From positions 2,108,001 to 2,172,000 of the forward strand of contig JAKSGN010000005.1 in NCBI GenBank assembly GCA_024180945.1: 64,000 bases of DNA, written 5' to 3'. The notes below the pieces were generated by a model that made no database searches, was not told the origin of the DNA, and was given only the letters and a program-made list of their open reading frames with translations. A program made the translations under genes and the position numbers. Within the stretch, counting starts at the first letter, position 1; every line of letters starts with the position of its first letter. Below are positions 47,329 to 58,593 of this stretch, in pieces. This stretch comes from Macrophomina tecta (lineage: Eukaryota > Ascomycota > Dothideomycetes > Botryosphaeriales > Botryosphaeriaceae).

Positions 47329-47998
47329 CAAAAGGCGCTTGACACGGCTCCACTCACTGCGCCAGCCACCGCTTCACAGCGTCAGCACCGCGCCGTCGCC
47401 AGCAGCCAAGCAGTCTTCTCCATCTCTTCACCGCGTTCCTCGACCACGGCCAGCCCGGCTGCCCAGGGGCTTGGGGCCCGCCCGCCATCAGAACCGGGCA
47501 GCGCTTTCTTCAACTGCGTCCCCTCCCCGGCGCCCAATGGCCGCCTGCCCGCTGAGGCTGTTCGTCTCCGCGGCTGCACCTACCGCTCTGCTCCGTCCGG
47601 CCTGCCCGCATGCTGCACGCTGCATGCTGCACGCTACCACCACATCCGCACCCAAGCACCTTTCCCGCTGTCCGGCATGCTCGCTCGAGCTTAGCCGCGC
47701 TTCTTGTGCGCTTGGCCCACCAATCTCCCACTCACCCATGCCTGCATTCCGCATCCTGACTGATCACCCTCCGCGCTGTGTCCATTGACCAGCCGCAAGG
47801 TGCCTCCTGCCACGCTTTGAAGCTTACTTGCATCCTGATTCCCGCTCGCCTCCTCCATCATGTATTTAGCTCCCCTCCCCGGCCCTGCCGCCGCCTTCTG
47901 TTCGTCTCCCTTCTGCACGCTCGTCCGGCGGAGCGCCAGCCCAGTCTCTTTTGCGTTTGTCTTTCCTGCTCTGGTCACTCTTTACAGCTTACCCCATC

Positions 47999-50771
47999 AT
48001 GCGTTCGCTGCTCGGCCTCTTCTTGGCTGCTTCCGCCTTCGCCCAGTAAGCTGAACTTCACATATCCTCTTCAGTCGCCGCTGACCACTGATTCCAGGCC
48101 GAGCGGGAGCAGCGGCAGTGGTGACGCTGCCCCCGGCGTTGTTTACTCGCCTGCCCGTCCCCCAGCCATACCCCTGGCTGTTCGCTCTCCTTACACGAGC
48201 GTCTGGTCCACCACTTCGCAAAACTCCACCTTGAATTCCAAGAGTGTGATGTTTTGGAATGGACAGACCGTCGGCTGGGAGGGAGTTGTCGTTGTCGACG
48301 GCATAGCCTACGAATGGATGGGCATTGGTTCGCAAGATCTGCCCGAGCTGGACAGCCTCAAATCTGCCACTCCGCTCTCTGTCAGCTACGACTCTCAGTA
48401 TTCCAACTTTACGTTTTCCGCCGGTCCCGTCCGGCTCACTGCCAAGTTCTTCTCCCCCGTTGTTCCTCAGGACCTGTGCCGCACCAGCACTCCCCTGAGC
48501 TATCTTGAAGTCTCCTACGAATCACAGGATAACAAAACTCACGATGTCAAGCTGTACAACGACGTTGACGGCTCCTGGAACAACTACCGGGGAGACGCCA
48601 GCATCGACTTCAGTCTAAACGTGGATGCCCGGCAGTACAAGCCGAACACGACGGTCACGAAGACGACATTGTTCACTTGGTAGGCTGTCTTGGGGCGCCG
48701 TTGCAAGGGAAGTGTATTTGCTAACGCCCGGCTAGGAACTACTGGCTGTCTCAGGAATTCGACTTTACCGAGAACAATGACTTTCCGCGATGGGGCAACA
48801 TGACCCTGTCCACCCAGCCGGGTGATTCCAAGAACTTCACCTTCCAGTCTGGCAACTCGCTCAGCATCCGCTACAACTATGTCAACAAAGGCTACCTCTC
48901 TAACAATGTCGACCACGGCGATAATCAGATCTTCGCCTATTCGCACGACTTCAAGCAGAGCAGAAGTGGCAGCGTGCTCTACACCGTCGGCGTGGTCCAA
49001 GAACCCGCCATCAACCTGCTTACCAGCGAGGGCCTGCAGTCGCTTGGGCCTTGGTGGAGTAGTGAGAGCTGTTATGGAACCGGTACCGCTCATTTGATCG
49101 CCACCCATTACGACGATTACACCACGGTCCAAGCCATGGCCGCGGCGTGGGAATCCAAGTTGAAGTCCGACATTAATGATTACTACGCTGCCGAGAGCAA
49201 CAACGCCTCCAACGCCTCTTACACCCCCTTGTCCACGCCTTCGTCCACCGCACCGTTTGGTAACTCCTCGGTATCTGCTGGTGACTTGTTCCTGGGCCGC
49301 TATGAAACTGGGACCGACCAATTCGGGGAAAGATGGATTTTCAATTCCAGCAATGCGTACGGCTATTTGGATGCTACCAATCAAAGCGGCCTTGCCATTC
49401 CTGATGCCCCTGAGGCCGACTCTTACTACGCTATTGTAGCCCTCTCTGCACGTCAGATTCTGGGCGCTTACACTCTTACAGTCCCTCCGGACTTCACTTG
49501 CGGCAACTCCTCCCAGCTCTACAGCAAGCCAGAGCCTTTCATGTTCCAGAAGGAGATCTCGTCAAACGGTAACATGAATACTGTAGATGTTTTGGTAAGG
49601 AAAATGCGTGCCAGACCTTCTCAATCAGAACCGAACTAATACTTACCAGTACCCTGCAATGCCTTTCTTCCTTTACGCAAATCCAAAGCTGCTCAGATAC
49701 GCCATTAACCCGCTCTTCCTCAACCAAGAATCCGGTTTCTATCCGCGCATGTACTCCATGCACGACTTAGGGAGTCACTACCCAAATGCAACCGGCCATC
49801 CCGATGGTACCGATGAGCAGATGCCGGTTGAAGAGTCCGGCAACATGCTACTGATGGTATACGCGTACTACAAGTTCACTGGTGACTCTCAGTACTTGAA
49901 AGACCATTACACGAAGATGTATCAGTGGGCGCAATTCCTCGTTGAGTACACCCTGATCCCAAGCACCCAGCTCAGTACCGATGATTTCCTCGGTTCTCTC
50001 GAGAACCAGACCAATCTCGCCATCAAAGGCATCGTCGGCCTTCAAGCCATGGCTGAGATTGCCGATGTAGCCGGTAACAGTGGCGACGCCGCCAATTTCA
50101 GTGCCATTTCCACTTCGTATTACCAATCCTGGGAAGAACTTGCAATCGATCCTACAGGAACACATACGGTCCTCGCATACCAGTGGCGCGGCTCCTGGGG
50201 TTTGCTCTACAACTCGTATCCGGACAAGCTTCTCAACCTTGGCGTCATCCGGCAGGAAGTGTACGACATGCAATCCACCTTCTACGCCACTGTCAGTCAA
50301 GTCTTCGGGTTACCGCTCGACAACCGTCACTCCATTACTAAATCCGATTGGGAGATGTGGACGGCGGCCACATGCACTCCACACACGCGCCGTCTTATCG
50401 TCAACGCGCTCGCCTACTGGCTCAACAATACCGCCACCGACAAGGCCTTCACCGATCTGTATGAGACCATCTCCACCGGGAACTACCCGGAGAATCCCAT
50501 GGTCACTTTCATCGCGCGTCCCGTTGCAGGCGGCCATTTCTCGCTACTGGCGCTGCAGAAGGCCGGAGAGGACGCCTCGACCGGAACAGGAGACGGTGGC
50601 ATCTTTCCCGTCAACGGCACGGAGCCGCTGCCGCCGGGAGACACGAGTCTCCTGCCCATCTCGCCCACGCCAAAACCAGAGAACGCGCCGACGATTACTG
50701 TGGAACTGGGAACTGCTGTCCCGTCCAGCAGTGGCGTGTCGGTAGCGACGTCGGCGTCCGCATCCTCATAA
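47999..50771 (+). CDS. gtaA: Secreted glutaminase A (GtaA family)
   Basis: Exons 47999-48045, 48098-48679, 48736-49594 and 49650-50771 give 869 aa. The small first exon encodes the signal peptide MRSLLGLFLAASAFAQ. The mature chain shows the glutaminase A blocks in order: RPPAIPLAVRSPYTSVW; FWNGQTVGWEGVVVVDGIAY; an N-terminal beta-sandwich part; WWSSESCYGTGTAHLIATHYDDY. The C-terminal helical part (DUF4965/DUF1793-like) includes YPAMPFFLYANPKLLRYAINPL, MHDLGSHYPNATGHPDG, MPVEESGNMLLMVYAYYK and KSDWEMWTAA. Many N-x-S/T sites fit a glycosylated secreted protein. It would release glutamate from glutamine outside the cell. The last ~100 residues are Pro/Ser/Thr-rich and unlike the core, with no hydrophobic GPI-type end. 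All introns are short (52-56 nt) and in phase. Confidence 0.93.
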
Positions 50772-51587
50772 TAAGCGGAGATTGCGTTTGCGTTCCTTTG
50801 ATCTGGGGTTGCGTTGGTGTTCTGCTGAAATATGACAATAAGATTAAGCATATTCAGTATTTGCGATGCTTGTGGGCGGAGTTGATGTCAAGGACAGGGA
50901 ATCAGATGTTGTGCCTTATCTACTACAATAGAAACGCCAGCTTGAGTTTGTTTTGGTGTCTGCTCATCCTCTCTCAGAAACTGTGGTGTTAAGCTGAAGT
51001 TTGACGTGACGACAACTATTCGTGTGACGCTGAGAAAACAAAAATGTGTCTCAAAATCGGCTTCGAGCTCTTGGTTTACTGGAAGGCCTGGTGTAAGGTC
51101 ATATCATAGACGTTCAGAGCCGTGCTGCTCTTCCAGATTCTGGAGCGGTCCCCGCCGCCATAGTCTAGCGGTATGCCGTTCAACACTTTCTCATCCATTC
51201 AGTCAATGCCCTCTTGAGCCAGTCTTAACTTTGACGCCGCTTTGTGGCGTGTTCCCGCGATGAATGTGGTAACATAGTTCCTGCTGCTCTACAGTCGGGG
51301 CGGGTATCATGATGTCAGGGCGTCCAATGCTGCAGCAGAAGTGGTATAGCGCATTAAAGACTTCTCCGACCTACAGGAGCGCCGGTTTCGTAAAGAAAAG
51401 CAAAGGAGAGATTGGTCAAATGAGTAGCATCAATAAGCTTGGAGAGTTAGTGAAGTGGCTGGATCCCCGGCTAGCTGGTAAGGCAGTGGAAGCGTTACGA
51501 GGCTGATTGTAAGAATATTTCAACGGCGAGTGTAAGTGTGTGTAGGAATTTAAAGCATGCATCTTGTTGTAAATGGATAGAGAGACT

Positions 51588-51617
51588 GATAACACTTGCG
51601 TCCGGACGTTTGCTTCA
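51588..51617 (+). repeat. 30-bp dispersed repeat, copy 2
   Basis: Matches 38154-38183 at 26 of 30 positions, in the same orientation, including the palindromic core CGTCCGGACG. Outside these 30 bases I see no clear similarity. Confidence 0.5.
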
Positions 51618-51933
51618 AATCTCCGGGGTAGAGGTAGGCTGGCACGCTTCTGGAAACTACATTTGATTTTAGCCTGTCAGATTGGAACATGAATGGATGG
51701 TGAAGCAAGCAGTGGAGCTCAGCTATCAATGTATTATTAGAAAGCTTGCATTCTGAAGAATGGCACACTTTCCATGCATCCGACGCTAACTCCCACTGCG
51801 AGCGTCATGAGTTTAGGAAGGGTGGTGCTGAAGGTCTCGTCAAGAAGAAGACACAAATCACGGACGACTTTAAGCTGAAGGACCAGTTTAAGCTCTTGAA
51901 AGTACTCAAACGCCGCCACCTCATTTGAAGCTT

Positions 51934-51959
51934 GGGGGGGGGGGGGGGGGGGGGGGGGG
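51934..51959. repeat. Poly-G tract (26 nt)
   Basis: An uninterrupted run of 26 G on the plus strand, bounded by GAAGCTT and TGTGGAGG. It is by far the longest G/C homopolymer of the window and could form a G-quadruplex. Exact length may be affected by sequencing error. Confidence 0.85.
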
Positions 51960-53488
51960 TGTGGAGGCCAAGAAGAGGATGAATGAGTGTTTCCATGTGG
52001 ACGTCTACCGTAGGATATTGAGAAATGCAAAGAGCCCGATGTTCCAAAGGAGCTTGGGTGGAACAGCAGTAGATGTCAACAGTAGAGACACTAAGATAGC
52101 AAGAAAGCAGGTCGACAACGGGAAGAGACGCATTACGAAATCTCGGGATAACCCACAACAGGCAACGCCTTACCCCACGCAGACCGAAGGCCCAACTCCA
52201 CGGAGGGTCCAGCGCCGGTGCTGACACTCTCGTCTTCAGCCACAAGGGCATCCGGCAGATCCCCACTCAGCCTCGCGCGGCGTAGGAACGGCCCTCCTCA
52301 CTGAAGCGAGAAAGCAGAGCCGAACGAGACGGACACGCCTCATTAATCATACCCATGACGACGATCCACCACCAAAAGCTCACACCCCCCCACCCGGTCA
52401 CATTCCTTCCAAGGCCGCCGCAGGAAAGAAAAAAAAAATCATGAAAATGCAGTCATCAGCTGACGAGTCACGAAGCTCGAATTTCGAGCACCTCGTCCAA
52501 CCACCTCGCTCGCCCGTCCCCAACTTCGAACGTCGCAAAAAATTATTTTTTGCCCTTTGCGGCCGTTATTGCCATGCGCATTTTAAGGGAGCCCTTCTCT
52601 TTTCCCCTCCTCTTCTTGGGGCGCGTCACTTCGAAAATGCGCATTAACGGTCCTTTGTCCCTCCCTTCGTATTTGGAAGCGCGAACGGCACACGTTTTGG
52701 GTAAGGCGGCCGCTTCCTAGACGCGTGTTGTCGCAGTACTTGGACTCCCCGGAAATTCGTTCGCTCTTGGACGGCTTGGGTTGGAGAGAGGTCCGCTTGT
52801 CGTCAATGTCCTGTCCGCTGCGAGATTGGCTCAATGTTCGAGTCTGTTCGGATCTTGCATTGTTGGTGGTTGTTGGAGGGAGGGGGGAAGGAAAGAACCG
52901 TGTGAGATGCGTTTGCGTTACCGTGGGGCCGGCGGGCGTCTTGCTTTTTTAGACTTTGACTCACGACGCCTGGTTAGTGGAATGGCTTCACCTGTTTCGG
53001 AAGGAGCAGCCTCGTCGCTACATGGTCCACAGATATGGAGACTGGGTTGCCTGCTTGATCGCTTGTGTGCTGGGCATTCGGGTACACGGCGTGAAGGAAG
53101 CATCGGACCACTTGGACTGGTCATTCCCGCGCAGTTTGAAGAATAAGAAGGCGAAAAAAAAGTGGCAGGAAATGGCTTGTGCGATTTAGAGAAATACTCT
53201 CTTTAATGATTCCAGGGGACTTCCTCATTTTACAAAATATCGTAGCAGAGCCTGTACAAAATAGCAGATTCACACGACTCACAGAGGTAAACTGCCACCA
53301 ACTTAGCCCGAAGCCATGCTGGCCAATTGATGAAAGGAAATATCATAGCACATACACTGCTCCCACTTTTTGAAGTGCCTTCCAGACACCGCCGGAACCG
53401 AAACTAAATGAATCAAAATATGCGTACACCTTATACACGGGAAGAAGTGAACAACTCTTTGCAGGCCTAAACCCCTGCGTTCATGACC

Positions 53489-56400
53489 TCACAGCCGGCC
53501 CCAACTCCCTGGTCCAGTAACGCCATGTTGCTGCTGCTGGGCTGTGCTCCAATTGGCCCTGGACTTTCCCCATTTACGGGAGTATGCGCTGTCCCAGTCG
53601 ATGGGCAACAGATGTGCAGCTTGAGACTGGTAATGCGGAGGCTTCGGAACAGTCTTCTGTGCCTTCTTCCACGCACTATTCATGCTCGCCGGCGTAAGCT
53701 GTTTTACGATAGACGAGTGACTCGATGCAGGCTCCTTCTTCGGACGGATGCTTTTGATGATCTCGGCGAGCTCCTTGTCATCCCCAGTGATCTGCGCCCG
53801 CAGAAGCGGAATATTCGTGTTGCGCTGCAAGGCCGCCATGACAAATTCTCTTGGCTCATATGAGACCTCATGAGGCTTGGGCTCAGTTTCGGGGTCAGGG
53901 ACTATGGCTGGATCGAGGCGAGCCTTGTCGCCCTTTTCGAGGAGCGTGAGAATGTCCAGGCTTTCGCCGGGAGGTATTGGTGTAGGGTGTGATGGAGTAA
54001 TACACTCCATGTCTACTTCTTTGCGCAATACGTGGTCGATATCTACGGCACTGAAGAAAGCACATGACTGGGGTAGGTCATCAATGCCGACTTGCTGGCT
54101 GAACATTGCGCGAGTCCAGACGTTGGACACCTGCAGCGCCAGTGCAGCGCGGTATTTGTCCTCTTCTTTGACGAGATAGCGGATCTCGTCGTGCACGGTG
54201 AGTGCAAGTCGGGCCTGGATGTTGAATCGCCGGGTCAGATAGTCCATGGAGACGATAAGGAGATGAAGGTAGTCGACACCGGAGGATTGGATAGCCCAGT
54301 TGATACGAGACGTTATGAAGCTGCCCTTGGTCAGGTAGCGTTTGGTCAACGCCTCAGTGATGCCAGCGCCTAGCACAGGGGTACGAGGCTTCTCTTGCTC
54401 AGCAAAATCCTCCAGTTTATTGAAGACAAATGATTCTGTGCCTCCCCGCCAGAAACTCCTTTCCTGAAGCGCTTTCCTCAAAGTCTTTTTACCTTTGGTC
54501 TCCTGGTAGAGCTTAGATGCAGTTGCGGTCGTCTGCGCTTCAGTCAAGCTCGGATTGAATTGTCTGAGCAAGGTCGAAGCAAACTTGAGACCAGCTCCGT
54601 AAATACGGCCATAATTGAAAACCTTGGCATCGTTCCTCGAGATACCCAGGATATTGGCTGTCCTTGAGTGGAGGTCAGTCCCTGCAGCTTTGGTGCCCTC
54701 TAGAGTCATGAAGCCAATTGCATTTCCCCCATGAAGTTTGAATTGCGCATCTCCAATGAGACTAGCAATCCACAACTCTTCCGAATCAACATCTGCGCCG
54801 ACAAAACAATAGCCTGGAGGCGCCTTAACCATTGATTTCAGCTCCGACCCGACTCTGTTTTTCTTTGCGTTGCTTGCGGTCAACCACGTATTCTCCACTG
54901 CTCTTCGCGTGATAGTGCCCATGGGAATGACCTGAGGAAGGATGTAGCCGACATTTGGGTCAGAGGTACCACCATTCATCGGTTTGTTCCTTACCATGGC
55001 GTCGCCATCGAAAACGGCCATCTGCGATCTGATACGGTCCCTTGCACTGATCCAATACGAGCATGAGGCGTTCATTTCTAACGCTTCTTTCGCGTAGGAA
55101 TACTGTGAAGTCAAACGTCCATTTTCGAAAAACTGCTGGTAGCTCTTCGCTAATGGATTGGTACAGCGCGCTGTCGGTCCATCTTTATGGGGGATCTTGA
55201 AGTAATGATGGTCCCGATCGAGACGGAGAGCGACATTCTCTTCCTCTGACATATCGCAAAGAGCTGCTTTCATTTCATCCGAAAGTTTGGTATCCTTCAC
55301 CGGGACGCGATAAGTCCAGCCAAATTTGTCGGTCCAGAAAAGGGGGTGGCCATCCCAAGACAGTCGCAGAAGTAACGGAGCTATCCTTGTCCGGGTCGTC
55401 AAGTTGATGGGATCAGTACTCTTAGGAAATAAATCCCTGTACCATTTCGGCATGCCGGGTTTCTTTTGCCGTGCAGCTGGCCTAGGAGGATCGCCTTTCT
55501 TCTTCCCCTTGACCATCTTGATCTCTTGGCCTGACCAATCCAGCTGACTGAGCCAAGGATCATTCTGATAATGGTCCGGATCTCCTTTCACTTCCAAAGC
55601 CTTGTCCGCTAGGTCAACCAGTCGTTGCTGAACTTCCTCAGAGAGTCTCTGGTAGGTTGCTTCAGCGTTGTGGATGTAATCATTCCACGATTGGTTGATT
55701 GGCAAGATTTCGGTGCCCATGAAGCGCAGTGCCGCAAAGCTGACAGGATGGGGACAGAGGTCGTGGAAGAGAGGGAAGACCTTTTGATAGACGCGATGGG
55801 TGATATGCACATCAGCAGCGCAATAATCCAGAAGTTCGTCTAGCTTCTCCCTGACACCAGCACGGTCAAGTTCACCGAAATATTCCCTCTGAGCTTTGTC
55901 GATCGTAATGTTGCAATGGAACTTGGCCACGTCGCGCAGTGAATTGACGGAGCTCCTCCCTATCCACAGTTCCTCCTCCTCGTCACTGAGCTGGCCTGAC
56001 TGCAGCAAGGAATTCAGGTCGACGTTTTCATCCGATGCGGCAATTTTATCCCTCAGCTCCCGCTCTTTCCTATGCTTCATCCACTTGGGTCGCTGGCGCG
56101 AACACATCCCGTTTACAGCAACGTGCAGCGACATGGTATCCATGAAGAAATTCTTGGATTGGTGTAGATTATACTCTTCGGCGACCCTCGCTCTGTCATA
56201 ACCAATGTTATGCCCAATAATGATCCTAGGTTTCGTAGGGTCTCCGAGGGGAATGAGGTGGCGGTCGGTGTTGGATTCTCCCATCAGCCACGGGGATACC
56301 CAGGCATACCAAGCAGTTGGACTCGCTGCGCAGGCCATGCAAGCATATGACGTTTCTTTCCACATGACTTCGACGTCGAATGTCAAGAGTTGCTCATCAG

Positions 56401-57002
56401 GCGCATCCACAGCCTCCCATGTCCCGTCCGCGTTGTACTTGGTCCACCCGCTTCTTGCCGCCCATTTCCGCGGCCGTTCAGGCGGACCTTTCAAGACGAA
56501 ATCGGTGGCCAGGTCCAGGTAGGGCTGCGCAGAGTCGATCCCGAGCCGGTAGAAGTGTTCGTCCAGGGTCTTAGAGCCGCCTTGGAGTGGCGGCATGTCG
56601 AAGCTGATGGGCGGCGACGAATCTTGGTTCTTCCCAAACAGATCATGGCGCTTCAGGTGATCGATTGACAGGTCAACGAGTTCTTGAGGCGGCGGCTGGG
56701 CTTTAGCCGGGAAGATTTGGGCGTGCGCATGGGCACTGAGTTGCTGGACTCCCACATGGTTAACGCGCGCATCCGAGGAAACTGCAGGCAGCATTAGCAG
56801 GCCGGAGATCCGAACGAGTAAGGCGGAGAGTACCGAGTAGACTCCGGGAGCGCGACCTGCCCTCGGCGGCGCTCTTGGGATCGTGGGCAAAGAAGCGTCG
56901 GGCAGTGCATGATGTCGCAAGTCGCAGGTGGGCGGGCGACAGCGGCGCGTGGAGGGCGGGCTTCCAGTTCGCAACGCGCCAGGGGGTTGCCGAGAGCATC
57001 AT
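53489..57002 (-). CDS. MIP1: Mitochondrial DNA polymerase gamma (family A)
   Basis: Two exons, 56834-57002 and 53489-56781, encode 1153 aa. Exon 1 supplies a typical mitochondrial presequence, rich in Arg, Ser and Ala and without acidic residues at the start (MMLSATPWRVANWKPALHA...). A 52-nt intron with GCTAATG branch and CTGCAG acceptor joins it to VSSDARVNHVGVQQLS, the conserved N-terminal region. Proofreading motifs are Exo I LTFDVEVMWKETS, Exo II IIGHNIGYDRARV and Exo III LDYCAADVHITHRVY. Polymerase motifs are A (VGADVDSEELWIASLIGDAQF region), B (RNDAKVFNYGRIYGAG) and C (LTVHDEIRYLV). It replicates and proofreads mtDNA in the matrix. The C-terminal ~150 residues after the polymerase core are a fungal-type extension. 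The main open frame also runs upstream of the intron, but only from a non-ATG codon, so the spliced model is preferred. Confidence 0.95.
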
Positions 57003-57358
57003 ACGGAGGTCATATCGTGTCCGGCGACGGACGTGGGCAGACGGAGGTGTTGGGAGAAAAAAAACAGCGCGCGGTTTGGGTCGCGGAATGCGGGTGGTGG
57101 AGCAGAGGCCCAGAGTGGCGCGCGTCATGAGTGGGCTCGTCCGGGTGCGCCCAGCCCAGAGCTCTGTGCGAGGGAGCGGCCGCCTTACACAGCCAGGCGC
57201 ACCTCCGTCCAGAATTGTTCTGCAAACAATTGCTGGCTCGAGGCCTGCCAGGCGCGAGAGGAAGAACTGCGAATGCCCAGGCCGGCGCTGGCCTTGTGCA
57301 TGCCTCGGCCATTGTCTGCTCTCCTGTCCTGCGCATTCCATCGCCTTCTGTCGCCGCC
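57003..57358. promoter_or_regulatory. Shared divergent promoter of MIP1 and the RING-finger gene
   Basis: 356 bases lie between the two divergent start codons. The right part is pyrimidine-rich on the plus strand up to the RING gene ATG. No own gene is supported. Confidence 0.55.
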
Positions 57359-58593
57359 ATGTCTGCCCGTCCGCTCGCCCACAACTCCTCGCCAGATCAC
57401 CAGCAGTCCGCAGCACTCCCGCACCAGCCGCAGCCATGGTCCTGGGATGCCATTCACCCTGCCTCGCCCTCGCCGCCTGGCCGCCCCGACCCCGTCCAGC
57501 GCCCGGCGCAGCCGCCCACGCACTCCCGCCTTGAGCCCGACTCCGATCTCGACCCTGCGAGCAATATCACGAGCAGTCGCCCCAGCTTCCTCGCCCACAT
57601 CCTGAATTCGGGAGAAGACAACACGCCAGATACCCGACGACCCGCCGCCACCGCTTCAGGCAGTCGCCCTCCGAATCCGCCGTACGCCCTGCCACAGCCT
57701 GCCCAGCCGCCACTCTCGCACGCTTCGAACACCACACAGCACCAGCCGCGCCTGCACCCAAGCCACGGCTACGTCGACCTCACCCGCGAGCAGACCCCGC
57801 CAATAAGCCAAGAGCGCTCAACTCTCCACACCCTCCACCGCGAACTACACCGCGCCATCGACACGTCTCTCGATACCGATTTCGCCCCAAGTCCGTTCGA
57901 CGCCAGCTCTCTTTCTCCCTCATCCATGGCTCCCATCACCCGCCGCAAACGTGAATCCTCTTCGCCGCTGTTCGTGCCTCTCAGTCCGTCCCCGAAGCGA
58001 GCCAAGCGAGATGAGGGTAGCAGCAGGCGGAGGAGCAGACAAGAAGGCGCTGCTGGAGAGCCCAGCAACGCTGGCCCCGAGGCCGAGGGGATCGAGCGGA
58101 TAGATCTCATAGACGACGACACCCCGCTGGCCGAGGCACTGCAGAAACAGCGCGCCGAGCAAGTCCGGGCCCAGCAAGAGTCGCAGAACGGTGCAGACGC
58201 CTCGCCACGGCTGTCAACCCTCACCTGCGTTATTTGCATGGACACCCCCAAGGATCTCACTGCCACCGCCTGCGGTAAGTATCATATCCCCTTGTTTCCC
58301 CCCCTCTCCCAGAGCTTCGGATAAGTCTTTTTTCTCTCTACTTCCAGCGTGAAGCATGCTCATGACATCATCGTCCCATAGGCCATGTCTTCTGCCACAC
58401 ATGCCTCATGGAAGCCCTCATTGCCGGCGAGGCCCGCGCCGGCCCCGGCGAACCTAAGCGTTCGCAGTGCCCCGTCTGCCGTAAGGCCTTGTCACGCAAC
58501 AAGGCCGGCGACATCATCCCGCTGCTTCTCATGAAGAAGGGCCTCGCAACCCAGCCGCGACGTCAGAAAGCCACCGCCGCAGCGCTCGCATGA
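57359..58593 (+). CDS. RING-finger protein, Slx8-like SUMO-targeted ubiquitin ligase
   Basis: Exons 57359-58274 and 58382-58593 give 375 aa. About 280 residues of Pro/Ser-rich disordered sequence are followed by a C-terminal C3HC4 RING: C290VIC293, C305-GH-VFC, xxC, then CPVC. The intron falls exactly inside the C-G-H motif (TGC G|GC CAT), and the acceptor CCCATAG is fixed by the RING consensus. The stretch IERIDLIDDDTPLAEAL and the earlier YVDLT look like SUMO-interacting motifs (hydrophobic residues next to acidic ones). Together these suggest the Slx8/Rfp type, which ubiquitylates SUMO-modified nuclear proteins in genome maintenance. A plain RING ligase of unknown target is the alternative, since the N-terminal region is poorly conserved. 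Confidence 0.75.

Larger units (their letters stand above)
45380..47998. other. 2.6-kb intergenic region before glutaminase A
   Basis: It holds the 3' UTR of the LEA-like gene, a C12/T11 homopolymer junction (45668-45690), GC-rich sequence with a GGC/GGT run (about 47256-47280) and a CAG microsatellite (47305-47328), then a long pyrimidine-rich leader up to the GtaA start. No conserved coding sequence was recognised on either strand. Confidence 0.45.
50772..53488. other. 2.7-kb intergenic region with a long G run and repeat copy
   Basis: This spacer lies between GtaA and the convergent MIP1 gene. It contains a possible tRNA-Glu-like 5' fragment (about 51152-51173), a 65-codon open frame at 51309-51506 with no recognised homology, the second 30-bp repeat copy, and a 26-nt G run. 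No larger coding signal is seen. Confidence 0.45.

Noticed and set aside
51309..51506. 65-codon open frame between GtaA and MIP1
   Set aside because: It starts with ATG-ATG and has an acceptable look, but shows no known motif or neighbouring exons. Chance cannot be excluded.
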